NCBI GenBank assembly: GCA_002238825.1
Contig: MPNC01000006.1
Location: 178,635-242,634, forward strand
Source of the DNA: SAR202 cluster bacterium bin87
GTDB taxonomy: Bacteria > Chloroflexota > Dehalococcoidia > Lucifugimonadales > UBA3495
Reading direction: 5' to 3'
Length of the DNA: 64,000 nt
The notes below the pieces were generated by a model. The model ran no database searches. It saw only the letters and a list, made by a program, of their open reading frames with translations, and was not told the origin of the DNA. A program made the position numbers and the translations under genes. The first letter of the stretch is position 1; each line of letters opens with the position of its first letter. Below are positions 48,091 through 58,211 of the stretch, in pieces.

Positions 48091-48234
48091 ATGGCCTTTC
48101 CAAAGTAGCTTTTGTCATGGCGAGCGCAGCGCGGCAATCGCGCTCCGGGAACATGACACATACGGGACAGCGTTGTAGCATCGACGGGATTGCCACATCG
48201 CTCCGCTCCTCGCGATGACTTTGGAAAGGCCCGG
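48091..48234. repeat. Palindromic MITE-like element (GGCCTTTCCAAAG arms)
   Basis: ggcctttccaaag ... ctttggaaaggcc with 10-bp flank duplication CGCATGCAAC. Confidence 0.85.
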
Positions 48235-48297
48235 CGCATGCAACCCAACCAGGGAGACGTAGCGCGGTCCGATGCCCGGGACTCCGTCCCGTGTATG

Positions 48298-48500
48298 CAG
48301 GTTGCTTGCGAATCTCACCCGGCGCGATTGCTCGATGGTTGGGCGGAAAATCAGCCGCCCCCCGAACCGGGGCGCCGCTCTGCGCGGGGAGGCGGCTGAC
48401 CCGGCCCGTGGTTGGTCCAGTCCGCCAAACCGTAACGCCACCCCGCGCGTCGAGGGCAGCAAGCCCACCCCCGTCGGGTCGCCAGTATAATTCGGCCACT
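48298..48500 (-). pseudogene. 3' fragment of a WD40 gene plus downstream spacer
   Basis: VAELYWRPDGGGLAALDARGGVTVWRTGPTTGRVSR versus VAELYWRPDGGGLAALDARGGVTVWRIGPTKGRISR in 50756..51844. Confidence 0.85.
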
Positions 48501-48508
48501 CAGCCCGG

Positions 48509-48836
48509 CGGCCGTGGTGAGCAAAGCGGTCGGTACCGTGCGGCGCGCCAGATGCGCGGCCACCGGCTGTTCGGTCACCTATGACCGGCTCATGTCGGCC
48601 AGCAGCGCCCGCGTTACCCAGCGGGCGTACTGAGCCGGCAGGGAGGCGTCCAGGCCGAGTTCGATGCGCATGGCCGAGACCTGTGCCGGGCTGGGCGGTT
48701 GGCCGGGGTTGCGCTGGCGCAGCACAATCTCGGCCGGGTCGCCCGGCGCCAGGTTCAGCGGCGCGAAGCTGACCGCCGAGATGCCCGGCAGAAGCAGCGG
48801 CAGCATGGCCAGCCGTCGGGCCAGATATGCTCCCAT
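48509..48836 (-). pseudogene. Truncated DppB-like permease
   Basis: MGAYLARRLAMLPLLLPGISAVSFAPLNLAPGDPAEIVLRQRNPGQPPS..., near identical to the N-terminus of 44984..45931, then truncated. Confidence 0.88.
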
Positions 48837-48877
48837 TCCGGCGCTGCCGTCTTATTCCAGACCACTGCCGCGCCGAA

Positions 48878-50617
48878 TCACTTGGCGAGCCCAATGCGAT
48901 GATCGAAGAAATAGAGATTGGTCGGGTGGGGCTCGAAGTGGGCGATCCGATCGTTGACTCCGTACACCAGGAAGGCGTGCGCTACCGGCAGGAGCGCGGT
49001 TTCGGATGCAACGATGTCCAGCGCCCGGCAAGCTATTTCCTGGCGTTGCTGAGTATCTGAGACCTCGGCTGCGCTTGCGATGATGCTCTCCAGCTCCGGA
49101 TGGGCGAAGTGGCCGTAATTGTTGGCGCCACTGCCGCTGGCGTCGGCGCTGACCCCGACAAACTTGCTGATGTTCAAGATGGGGTCTCCAGTATCCACGA
49201 CGTTGTTGTACCACCCGAAGAGATCCCAGCCGGGTTCCTTGACCACCGACCATTCGGTGATGAGCACCTCAGCCTTGATGCCCACGTCGGCCAGCATCGC
49301 CTGGGCGGCCTCGGCCATGATGGGCAATTGGAACCGTTGCGGATATCCGCCGATGACAATCTCCAGGGGTTCACCGGCCTTGTCGACAAACCCGTCGCCG
49401 TCGGTGTCGACGTAGCCAGCCTCGGCCAGCAGGTCGCGGGCTTGCCCGGGGTCGTAACCGGGAGCGCTGACGCCGGGGCAGGGCACCAGGGCTTCCGGCA
49501 GGAGGAGTTCCGCAAAAGACCCCGAGCCGGCCGGGGCCACCAGCCCGGCGATGCTCTCTCGATCAATGGCAAGGCTCAATGCCCGACGGACCAATGGATC
49601 GGCCAGCGCGGGCCGCTCGAAATTGACCCACCACATCACTGCCGCGGTGCCGAATCCCCCAGTGCGAGTCTGCAAGTTGAGATGGGCGTCGATGGTCTGC
49701 GCGCCTTCCGGCGATATGTTGACTGCTACATCAATGTCGCCGGCCTGCAGCGCCAGTTCCCGGCTGTTGGTGTCGGGGATTGCGATGTGTTCGATACCGG
49801 CCAGCGGCGGCGTCCCGCCCCAGTAATCGTCGTTGGCCACGCTGCCGAGGCGTTCCTTCTGGAGGTACTCGGTGGGAACGTAAGGTCCCGTCAGCGCGCC
49901 CGCATGCAGGAAATTGCCCTCGCCGGCGGCGTCGGCAGCGGATGCATCCGTGATGGCAACTGCGGGGGTGGTCAGCAGGCCCGGCAGCGTGGGCCGCGGT
50001 TCCAACGTGGTGATGGTGATGGTGAGCGGGTCGTTCACCACGATGTTATCGATCCCCAGAGCGTCCGCGGACGCCTCAGACATGCGAATCGTCCTTTCCA
50101 GCGACGCTTTAACCGCCAGGGCGTCCATTGCCGCGCCGTTGTGGAATTTCACGCCTGAGCGCAGCTCAATCTCCCAGGTCAGCGGGTCAATCTGTTCGGC
50201 GCCCGTGGCCAGCCACGGTCCGGGGCTGAGGTCGGACGCAGACAGGCGGAACAGGTTCTCCGACATACCCGATTGACTGACTATCCAGCCGCCCTGCACC
50301 GGGTCCAGCGGGCTGTCCAACCAGATAACGCCGGCTTTCAGCGTGGGCCGATCCAGGACATTGGCAGCGGCTGGGGCCGCCGGCTGTGACGCCGCGGACG
50401 ATCGCTCAGATCGATGGGCCGGAGCGACAGTTACAACCGGTTGCTGGGGAACGGCGGCGGCCGGCGCGGTTGATCCCGGATCGCTGCCGGTCGCGGAGGG
50501 AGTCATCCCGCTGGGGGCGGCGGGAGCGCCGCAGGCCAGCGCCAGCAGCAGCACGAGACCAAACGCCGCGGCCATTTTGTGTTTGAGACGGTATTTCAAT
50601 AACATTTCCATATCCAT
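48878..50617 (-). CDS. ABC transporter substrate-binding lipoprotein, paralogue of 45974..47665
   Basis: 579 aa; lipobox LLLALACGAP; highly similar sequence throughout. Confidence 0.88.
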   Translation of the reverse strand: MDMEMLLKYRLKHKMAAAFGLVLLLALACGAPAAPSGMTPSATGSDPGSTAPAAAVPQQPVVTVAPAHRSERSSAASQPAAPAAANVLDRPTLKAGVIWLDSPLDPVQGGWIVSQSGMSENLFRLSASDLSPGPWLATGAEQIDPLTWEIELRSGVKFHNGAAMDALAVKASLERTIRMSEASADALGIDNIVVNDPLTITITTLEPRPTLPGLLTTPAVAITDASAADAAGEGNFLHAGALTGPYVPTEYLQKERLGSVANDDYWGGTPPLAGIEHIAIPDTNSRELALQAGDIDVAVNISPEGAQTIDAHLNLQTRTGGFGTAAVMWWVNFERPALADPLVRRALSLAIDRESIAGLVAPAGSGSFAELLLPEALVPCPGVSAPGYDPGQARDLLAEAGYVDTDGDGFVDKAGEPLEIVIGGYPQRFQLPIMAEAAQAMLADVGIKAEVLITEWSVVKEPGWDLFGWYNNVVDTGDPILNISKFVGVSADASGSGANNYGHFAHPELESIIASAAEVSDTQQRQEIACRALDIVASETALLPVAHAFLVYGVNDRIAHFEPHPTNLYFFDHRIGLAK

Positions 50618-50755
50618 TCTTCAGGACGTTTCGGTGAGTTGCCGGCGAACACCACCGTTCCGTGCATGCGGGGTTGCATTCGAATCGCACCCGGAACGGG
50701 CTCAAGCGCAACCGGTGTGATCGCTCGATGGGTGGATGGAGGGTCAGCCGCTGCC

Positions 50756-51844
50756 CTAATCAGGGGGCTGCTCGGCACGAGCGCGGCTAATTCGGCCCTT
50801 GGTCGGTCCGATCCGCCAAACCGTAACGCCACCCCGCGCGTCGAGGGCAGCAAGCCCGCCTCCGTCAGGCCGCCAGTACAATTCGGCCACTGTGTCCCCC
50901 ACATCCTCGGCCCCTATCGGACTGCCGTTTCCATTTCTCTGCAGCGTCCACACAACCACGGCGCCATCGCGACCTCCCGATGCCAGGCGCCTCGCGCCGG
51001 GAGCGAAGGCAAGCGTCGTTATGGGTTCAAGATGAAACTCCAGAACGCCGGGCTGCGTGCCTTCGGGACCCTTTTTCCGGAAGCTCCAGACCGTCACCGC
51101 CTCCCCCCCGCCGGTGGCCAAAAGGGTGCCGGCGCTATCGAAAGCCAGGGCCGACGGCTTGCCGGGATATCCTGACATCATGGAGTCCCGTTCCGTGGAC
51201 CGACGCCAGAAGTGCACCGTGTTGTCCTGGCTGCCGCAGGCGACGATATCCCCGTTCGGGCTCAACACCATCGACACCAGGGACCCCTGCCACTCCATCT
51301 TCTGGCGAAGCGAGCCGGTGGAAGGCTCGAAGAACGCCACTCGGCCGTAACAGGCCGTCGCCAGCTCCTCTATGCTCGACCAGGCGATGGCGCTGACGGT
51401 GCTGGGGTGATCCTCGGACCGCCAAACCTCCGCTCCGTCCGCGTCATACGCACAAACCTGCCGGGAGCACGAGGCCGCCAACAATTGGCCGTCTGGCGAC
51501 CACGATACGTTTTCCACCCAACCGCCGCCGACGTCGATAGAACGGGTTACCTGACCTTCGGCGGCGCTCCAGATCAAGACTCGCCCGTCCTGGCCGGCCG
51601 TAGCGAACTCGGTCCCACTCGGGTGGATCGCCATCGCGAGCAAACCATCTTCGTGAACCTTGTGTTGCTCCCAGACGGCCGCGCCAGACTCGCCGTCAAA
51701 GGCATAAATGCCACCCTCGGCATCGCCGACCACCAGCGCCTCACCGCCCAAGGCCCAACCACCGGCGATAGCGTAGTCGCCGACCGTCGCAGACCAGCCT
51801 CGGTCAAGAACGCCCGTTGGACTGCCGGCATTTAGATCAGACAT
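50756..51844 (-). CDS. WD40-repeat protein
   Basis: Repeats such as LLAMAIHPSGTEFATAGQDGRVLIW, VSMVLSPNGDIVACGSQDNTVHFW; internal ATG 51844 overlaps the end of the COG0523 gene. Confidence 0.88.
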   Translation of the reverse strand: MSDLNAGSPTGVLDRGWSATVGDYAIAGGWALGGEALVVGDAEGGIYAFDGESGAAVWEQHKVHEDGLLAMAIHPSGTEFATAGQDGRVLIWSAAEGQVTRSIDVGGGWVENVSWSPDGQLLAASCSRQVCAYDADGAEVWRSEDHPSTVSAIAWSSIEELATACYGRVAFFEPSTGSLRQKMEWQGSLVSMVLSPNGDIVACGSQDNTVHFWRRSTERDSMMSGYPGKPSALAFDSAGTLLATGGGEAVTVWSFRKKGPEGTQPGVLEFHLEPITTLAFAPGARRLASGGRDGAVVVWTLQRNGNGSPIGAEDVGDTVAELYWRPDGGGLAALDARGGVTVWRIGPTKGRISRARAEQPPD

Positions 51845-53253
51845 GCTTCGAATTCCTCCCGCATACTCTGTCCATCGAGGTTGCGGCCGATGAAGACGAG
51901 CTGATTGCGTCGGGGCGCGTCCCCCCATTCGCGGTCCGGCTGGCCGTCAAAGAGCATGTGAACGCCCTGGAAGACGAAACGACGCGACTCTCCCGCAACA
52001 CTGATGAATCCCTTCATTCGGAAGATGTCCACGCCACGCTCGCTGAGCAGTTTGCTAAGCCACCCGTTGAGCTTTTGGGGATCGCAGTCGCCGTCTACCT
52101 CGATAGAGATCGATCCCACCTCATCGTCGTGCTCGTGCTGGGCGACCCAGGTTCGCTCAGCTTCGACAGGAACCAGCGCTCCCTTGATGCGTGGTGTCTC
52201 CTCTACGCAGTCCGGCTCGGCGCAAAAATTGCCCCCCAGCTTGAAAGCCTCTCCATCCGCGTTCTTCAGTTGGAGATCGAATTCCTCCGCGAGGTGCTGG
52301 GCATAGAGGCCAACCCGCCCCGGCGCATCAACCTCAAAGAAGAAGGACTTGCGCCCTGGAGAATCAAGCCGGAGGCTCACATGCTTTCCGGCAGGAATCT
52401 CCTCCCCGGGATGAATGATCTCCGCAGGTTCAGCGTACTGCCGTACACACCACTCGGCGCCCTCTCGAAGGGCAGCGTCATCCGTGCCCTGGCCCGACAC
52501 GACGACGAGCGACATCGCCGGATCAGGTCCCTCGGCAAGGTTGAGCTCGTAGCGGCCGGTATCCAGCGAATAGACTCCCGTCCATTCGAAGGGGTACTCC
52601 GGCTCGAGGAAAGTGGGACGACGCTCGAGCACCTGGTCCAGGTCGAAGGCGCTGAGGTCGAGTACCGTGTCGACGGGTACGTTCGCCCGCTCGCTGCGCA
52701 CGACTTGCGCCATTCGGTTCATGCCGCGGAGGCGAGCTTCCAGACTGTCAAGGGCCTCGCTGTTGACGAGGTCCGTCTTGTTGAGCACGAGGACGTCGGC
52801 GAACGCGATTTGTTCCGTGCTCTCGTCGCTCCGGCCGAGCTGCTGCTCGATGTGAGCGGCATCGACGAGCGTGACGATCCCGTCAAGGGCATATTCAGCG
52901 CGCAGTTCGTCGTCCATGAAGAACGTCTGTGCGACCGGGCCCGGATCGGCCAGCCCGGTGGTCTCCACCAGCACATAGTCGAACTTGTCGCGGCGCTTAT
53001 TGAGATTGTTGAGTACGCGAATCAGGTCTCCGCGCACCGTGCAGCAGATGCAGCCGTTCGACATTTCGAAGACTTCCTCGTCAGCGTTGATGACGAGGGC
53101 CTGATCGATGCCGACCTCCCCATATTCGTTCTCGATCACGGCGATGCGCTTGCCGTGTTCCTCAGTCAAGATCCGGTTGAGCAGGGTCGTCTTGCCAGAG
53201 CCGAGAAAGCCGGTGAGGATGGTAACGGGTACTTTGCGAGGCATGTTCATCAA
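51832..53253 (-). CDS. COG0523/CobW-family metallochaperone GTPase
   Basis: VTILTGFLGSGKTTLLNRIL, NGCICCTVRGDL, ETTGLADPGPV, VLNKTDLV. Confidence 0.93.
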   Translation of the reverse strand: MMNMPRKVPVTILTGFLGSGKTTLLNRILTEEHGKRIAVIENEYGEVGIDQALVINADEEVFEMSNGCICCTVRGDLIRVLNNLNKRRDKFDYVLVETTGLADPGPVAQTFFMDDELRAEYALDGIVTLVDAAHIEQQLGRSDESTEQIAFADVLVLNKTDLVNSEALDSLEARLRGMNRMAQVVRSERANVPVDTVLDLSAFDLDQVLERRPTFLEPEYPFEWTGVYSLDTGRYELNLAEGPDPAMSLVVVSGQGTDDAALREGAEWCVRQYAEPAEIIHPGEEIPAGKHVSLRLDSPGRKSFFFEVDAPGRVGLYAQHLAEEFDLQLKNADGEAFKLGGNFCAEPDCVEETPRIKGALVPVEAERTWVAQHEHDDEVGSISIEVDGDCDPQKLNGWLSKLLSERGVDIFRMKGFISVAGESRRFVFQGVHMLFDGQPDREWGDAPRRNQLVFIGRNLDGQSMREEFEACLI

Positions 53254-53270
53254 AGTTCCTCCTTGAGAAG

Positions 53271-53293
53271 ATATTGATACGAAGTATCGATAT
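53271..53293. promoter_or_regulatory. Candidate operator ATATTGATAC-GAA-GTATCGATAT upstream of the COG0523 gene
   Basis: 10-bp arms with one mismatch; contains TGATACGAAGTATCG, cf. 47681..47695. Confidence 0.5.
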
Positions 53294-53346
53294 TACACAC
53301 AGGAAGGCTACACCTCCGGTGGTGTCGCTGTCAACCAGGCGACTTG

Positions 53347-53483
53347 CTCACGCGCACCCAATTGCACTGGAACCGTCATGGCGAGCGAAGCGTTGCAATC
53401 TCGTTGGGGCAACAAACACCATACCGGCAACGGGATCGCCGCGTCGCTGCGCTCCCCGCGATGACAAAATGGCTACGAGTGAG
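53347..53483. repeat. 137-bp palindromic MITE-like element (CTCACGCG arms)
   Basis: ctcacgcgcaccca ... tggctacgagtgag; same length as 62315..62451 and 21634..21770. Confidence 0.82.
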
Positions 53484-53534
53484 GGGGAATTGACGGCAAG
53501 AGTTCCGATCTGCTGAGGTGAATTAGCGGAAAGG

Positions 53535-53830
53535 CGCGGAACATCCTGCAGGCCACCTTCGCTTTCGGCTTGCGCTACACGATCGAGCCAACGCTCCAGA
53601 ACATCACTCACTCAGCAGTGGCCTCCAGCCGGATCGAGGGCGAGTACCCAGACCGGACCGGGGTACGAGAGACCGTCGCCAGAAGCCTTTGAGCGGACGC
53701 GGCAATCGGACGGGATTGGCTGCAACGCTACCCAGCTCACCACAGCCTCAACGCCCGGCTGAGGCAGATGGTGGATCGCCTGAACCGGGACCGGGAAGGC
53801 GACACCACGACCGCACAGTGCTGTTATTAA
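53535..53830 (+). pseudogene. Possible remnant of a Fic-family (DUF4172-like) protein
   Basis: Frame reads SAVASSRIEGEYPDRTGVRETVARSL then stop; resembles the Fic N-terminal VVxSSxIEGExLxxxxVRxSIARRL block. Confidence 0.35.
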
Positions 53831-54212
53831 AGCAAATCATATAGATAAACTTATATTTATAACCACAAATAATACATATGTCATAGATGTGACGATGTAA
53901 CCTGCAGCCCGGGTTTCGTTCTGTGCAGAGCGCAGTGGACGGGACCGGTGGCGGCGCTGTGCCGGACGAAAATCTGGAGACAGCCTGCCCGCCGCCGGCG
54001 CCACCTGCAGGCCCTCAGCGAATTTTTCGTCAAGGCATTGGACGGGCCTGGCCCGTCGCCGGCGGATGGTGCACCCAGAGAACCTATCGCGGGGCATCCG
54101 GTGATGTATCCGTCTGAATCAAGCCCATGGTCTGGCGCAGCCGTACGCCAGGAGTAAAATACGCGCCGGTCATGGTTCGCTCAAATCGCATCTTGAATGA
54201 AGGATAGACATC

Positions 54213-56438
54213 ATGGCGTTTCCTAAATCCCGGACGTGGTGGGTTGCGCTTGCGGCGTCGTCTGTACTGGCGATTTCGGCGTTCATCCTGGGATGCGGTC
54301 CTGCCGATCGAAGCATGGCGACGATGGATCCCGAAGCGGTTTCGGCGACCCCAGAAGTTGTGTCACCGCAATCCGGAGATGACCCGGAGCAGTCCATTCT
54401 GCCGCCGCTACCACCGAAGGAACCACCGCAGTATCCGAATCTGGATTCCAACCTGAACCGACTGGCACAAGTAGCCTCCTCAACGCTAACACCAGCCGGC
54501 ACGGACGCGCCCCGATCACGTCAGGATGACGAGCCCGTCCTGGTTACGTTCTACATCGAGGCGGGCCGTGTGGACGGCGTGCGAGAGTACCTGGAGGACA
54601 ACGGAATATTCGTCCGCAACGTGGGCGAAGACTACATTGAGGCCCATGTGCCGCCATCCCAGTTAGGCGCAGCGTCCGAGCAAGCGGGGGTGTTGCGCGT
54701 GGACACCGTGATTCCCGCGTTACCGCCGCGCCCCACATCATCCAACCGGGCCAACCCTGCCGTCATCAGCGACGGGGTCAACATACACGGAGCCGACGCC
54801 TGGCATGGGGCCGGGTTTCGCGGGGAAAACGTCAAGGTTGGCGTCATTGACTCCGGGTTTGAAGGTTTTGCCCAATTGCAGGGAACCCAATTACCGCGCA
54901 ACGTGGTGGCCCGGTGTTACTTCGCAGCGGCGCGGGCTCCATCCTCCGCGCTGGCTGATTGTGAGGTGGATGGAAACCACGGCACGACAGTGGCGGAAAC
55001 GCTGTCGGATGTCGCGCCGAACGTGACGCTCTACATCGCCAATCCTCTAACTGCTGGGGACCTCCAATCCGCCGCGGATTGGATGACGGGTCAGGGGGTG
55101 ACCGTAATCAATCACTCGCTGGGTTGGTTGCCCAGTGGCCCGGGCGATGGGACGACGCCCTTCGGCAACTCACCCCTGAAGACGGTTGACCGAGCGGTTG
55201 CCGGAGGATCTGCGTTCATCACCGCCGGCGGCAATAGCGGGCGCAAGGTGTGGTTCGGGACCTTTGCCGACCCTGACGGTGACCGCTGGCACAACTTCGA
55301 CGATCAAGTTGAGGCCAATCAGTTCACCGTTACGGAGAGCAAGAAGGTCTCCGCTTTTGTGCGTTGGGAAGGCGATTGGGGAAGGGCGGATTGTGACCTC
55401 GATTTGGCGCTTGTTCGGGTTGACACGAGCACTCCGACTCTCATATCCGTCGCTGAAGACCTTCAGGATGGTCTCGCAAACCGATATCCCGCCGAATATG
55501 TGGAGGCGAACGTCGCGCCCGGCGTGTACAGCCTGTCGCTTTGGAACGCCCGATGCGCCACCATGCCCGCTTGGATTCAGCTCTTTTTGTGGGACACCGA
55601 AGGTGGTTCCGAGGAATTGCTGTATCACTCGCCCGGTCGTCACATGGCAGAACCGGCGGAGGGTCGAAACCCCGGCATGATGGCGGTGGGCGCAACCCAC
55701 TGGTGGGACACCCAACAGGTCGCTGAATACAGTTCCCGCGGGCCGACCATCGACGGCCGGGTCAAACCGGACATCACTGGTATTACCTGCAATCCCACGG
55801 TTGCCAATCCGCCTGTGGCCTCACCCGACGGCAGCACCCTTCATCCGACTTGCGGCACATCGCACGCAGCTCCTCATATCACCGGCCTTGCCGCGCTGGT
55901 GAAGCAGCGGTTTACGAATTACCGCCCTAACTTCGTCACCCATTACCTGAAGCAGAACGCCGCTGAGCGGGGGTCTGTTGGAGCCGACAACACCTGGGGC
56001 TACGGGCTGGCCGAGTTGCCGGACCCGTCGTTGGCCGCGGTCAGCGTCGCGGCTGGGCCGGCAGGCAACATCACTGCCGTCAACGGGCGTAACACCGGAG
56101 AGGCAGTCATTGCCTGGGACGCAGCTCCGGGCGCGACCCATTACCGGATTGGGTGCGTGAACATGGAGCGCGACTACCCCAGGGCCAAGGCGAGCCACAC
56201 CGGCAACTGGCGGGAGGCGTTCCCGTATTTTGACGTAGATGCCCAGAATCTCGACCCCATTCGCCCCACCTACACCTTTCCCGGCCTCCAGGAAGGCGTC
56301 TACCACGCCTGCACGGTATTGAGCAACAACTCCCGGTACGGCCAACCGACGTGGCCGGACGCCCCAAATTATTGGCAGTATCTGACCATCACCAATCGCG
56401 GCGGGGCGTGCCCGATCTGCGCCGCGACATCGCCGTAG
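54213..56438 (+). CDS. S8 subtilisin-like serine peptidase lipoprotein
   Basis: Lipobox AISAFILGCG; VGVIDSGFEG (Asp), DGNHGTTVAET (His), GTSHAAPHITGLAAL (Ser). Confidence 0.9.
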   Translation: MAFPKSRTWWVALAASSVLAISAFILGCGPADRSMATMDPEAVSATPEVVSPQSGDDPEQSILPPLPPKEPPQYPNLDSNLNRLAQVASSTLTPAGTDAPRSRQDDEPVLVTFYIEAGRVDGVREYLEDNGIFVRNVGEDYIEAHVPPSQLGAASEQAGVLRVDTVIPALPPRPTSSNRANPAVISDGVNIHGADAWHGAGFRGENVKVGVIDSGFEGFAQLQGTQLPRNVVARCYFAAARAPSSALADCEVDGNHGTTVAETLSDVAPNVTLYIANPLTAGDLQSAADWMTGQGVTVINHSLGWLPSGPGDGTTPFGNSPLKTVDRAVAGGSAFITAGGNSGRKVWFGTFADPDGDRWHNFDDQVEANQFTVTESKKVSAFVRWEGDWGRADCDLDLALVRVDTSTPTLISVAEDLQDGLANRYPAEYVEANVAPGVYSLSLWNARCATMPAWIQLFLWDTEGGSEELLYHSPGRHMAEPAEGRNPGMMAVGATHWWDTQQVAEYSSRGPTIDGRVKPDITGITCNPTVANPPVASPDGSTLHPTCGTSHAAPHITGLAALVKQRFTNYRPNFVTHYLKQNAAERGSVGADNTWGYGLAELPDPSLAAVSVAAGPAGNITAVNGRNTGEAVIAWDAAPGATHYRIGCVNMERDYPRAKASHTGNWREAFPYFDVDAQNLDPIRPTYTFPGLQEGVYHACTVLSNNSRYGQPTWPDAPNYWQYLTITNRGGACPICAATSP

Positions 56439-56698
56439 TGTCGCGCGTCGAGCAGATGGTGACGACGGTTGGGTTACGTCGTCCGCGACCGCTGGCTGTC
56501 GGATCGGGCGACGGGGCACATGGTCGGGCCAGGCAAGCGCAGTCTCGTTGCGGGAAGCGGAGTTTGGGAGCCTGATTTTCAAACGAATTCACCGCCCGTC
56601 ATCCTCCCCGGTTTTGCAACCGTTGCGATCCTCATCCTCGCGAACACAGCGTCTCGGTAGGTCTGTTTGCTGCGGCTAGCCACGTTCAGGGAGTCCCC

Positions 56699-57067
56699 AT
56701 GAGCGACGCACCAGAAAACCCAGATCAATATTTGGAACCAACCCTGAACCTGTTCGACCAGTTGGGGGCCATTTTAGATCACTCCGACACTTCCATTGAC
56801 CAAAAGCTGGAAAGCATCGTTGAAACGCTCGACGACCTGAATACCCAACTACTGAAAGCGGTATCCAAGTTCAGCGCCGACGAAATAGAAGAGGCCTTCG
56901 ACAAATTCCTCACACCCCGAGAGAACGACGAGAAAGTCCAACTCCAAAACTTGCTGATCGCGATCGCGTGCGCCGCCGAGTTCAAAAGACGGGCCGATCA
57001 AATCGGACTCACGGCGCTGGAGTACGCTCGCCGGATCCGAGTGCGCCGGGAGCTGGACAATCTCTAA
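56699..57067 (+). CDS. Hypothetical small acidic protein
   Basis: 122 aa ORF with GTC-free in-frame ATG and plausible composition; no recognised domain. Confidence 0.5.
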   Translation: MSDAPENPDQYLEPTLNLFDQLGAILDHSDTSIDQKLESIVETLDDLNTQLLKAVSKFSADEIEEAFDKFLTPRENDEKVQLQNLLIAIACAAEFKRRADQIGLTALEYARRIRVRRELDNL

Positions 57068-57433
57068 ATTCGATTCACCCCTCTCCCGATCTGGGTCAGT
57101 TGGACCCGGTTCGTCCCTTTGAATCCGCTCAATTTCCGTTCCCGAGCCCCCCGTAAGGGGGACCACAAGTCCTTCGGCTGCCAACTCCGCCGTGGCCTCC
57201 CTCCGCATCCACCTCCCGGGCCCGACGCGGTTACCATACAGCATCACATTAAGCGCTTGGGCCGCAGCGACGTCGAACGGGTGCGACGGGCAAACGGTCT
57301 TATCCACGCCAGCCAGCCCAGGCGCCCGATCATCGTGATTCATCACGGCATCCGGGATACTCGGACGGAGTGTATGACATTTGTCGGCAGTGGAATCCTG
57401 ACCGACTGGAAGGGGCCCAATGTCGAGACGCTC

Positions 57434-57700
57434 CTACGTGGAGGGCGGACTGTCGGGGTGCCCGCCGCGTAGTATTTGAGCGCGCCTGAGTTCTATGGCG
57501 TCCTGCAGCAGGTCGGAGCCGTACCGCTCCAGGATGTCGATGTCCCTCCGCATGATCGGATCCGACACCTTGACCTTGTTCTCGGCCTGTCGCAGTTCCG
57601 TCAGGTCGCTGCCCCTCGCGCGGCGGACGTTTCGCCTTCCATAGAACCAGAACGCCAACGCGATTGCGACCACGATGGCCAGTCCAACGAGATATGGCAT
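57434..57700 (-). CDS. Small single-TM hypothetical protein
   Basis: MPYLVGLAIVVAIALAFWFYGRRNVRRARGSDLTELRQAENKVK. Confidence 0.55.
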   Translation of the reverse strand: MPYLVGLAIVVAIALAFWFYGRRNVRRARGSDLTELRQAENKVKVSDPIMRRDIDILERYGSDLLQDAIELRRAQILRGGHPDSPPST

Positions 57701-58211
57701 TTTGCTAACTCTCGGCGCGTCCGATTGACACAATCGGGAATAAACGCCCAACATCAGTTGCGGCGACGCAAGTTTACACCGTGCGCAACCCGTCCGCAGC
57801 GTACCGCTCTGGATGCCGGTGACCGGCCGGATTGGAGCGCGCCGTTACTGCTACGGGTGTCGCGCGAAGTCGAGCCCGGAAATGCACTCTCCGACGGACG
57901 AGGGTTTGGCCGCCTGATCCCGCGCATCTCTTCGTTGCGTTGTCGCCGATGGCGGCTGCTACCAGGGGACGGAGCAAATGGAGGACGGTAGCAACACGAT
58001 TGCGATGGCCGACGCCGGGCCTAACAGCGACATGAGCAAGCCGGTGTTCGACCGCCCCGCCGGTTCCGTGAGATGCGCTGGGGCTGCGGATCGCAGCGCG
58101 CCGTTCTGGCTGTCGAACGCGACGACGAAACCGAAGTCAATCGCGGAATCTGGCGCTGGCTCGGCAGCCGCGCCGTCCGCCAGGACTTCCTGTCAAAGGA
58201 CAACCCCGCGA

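Noticed and set aside
48115-48894. 259-aa minus-strand ORF
   Set aside because: Chimeric frame through a repeat, WD40 fragment and truncated permease; explained as pseudogene debris.
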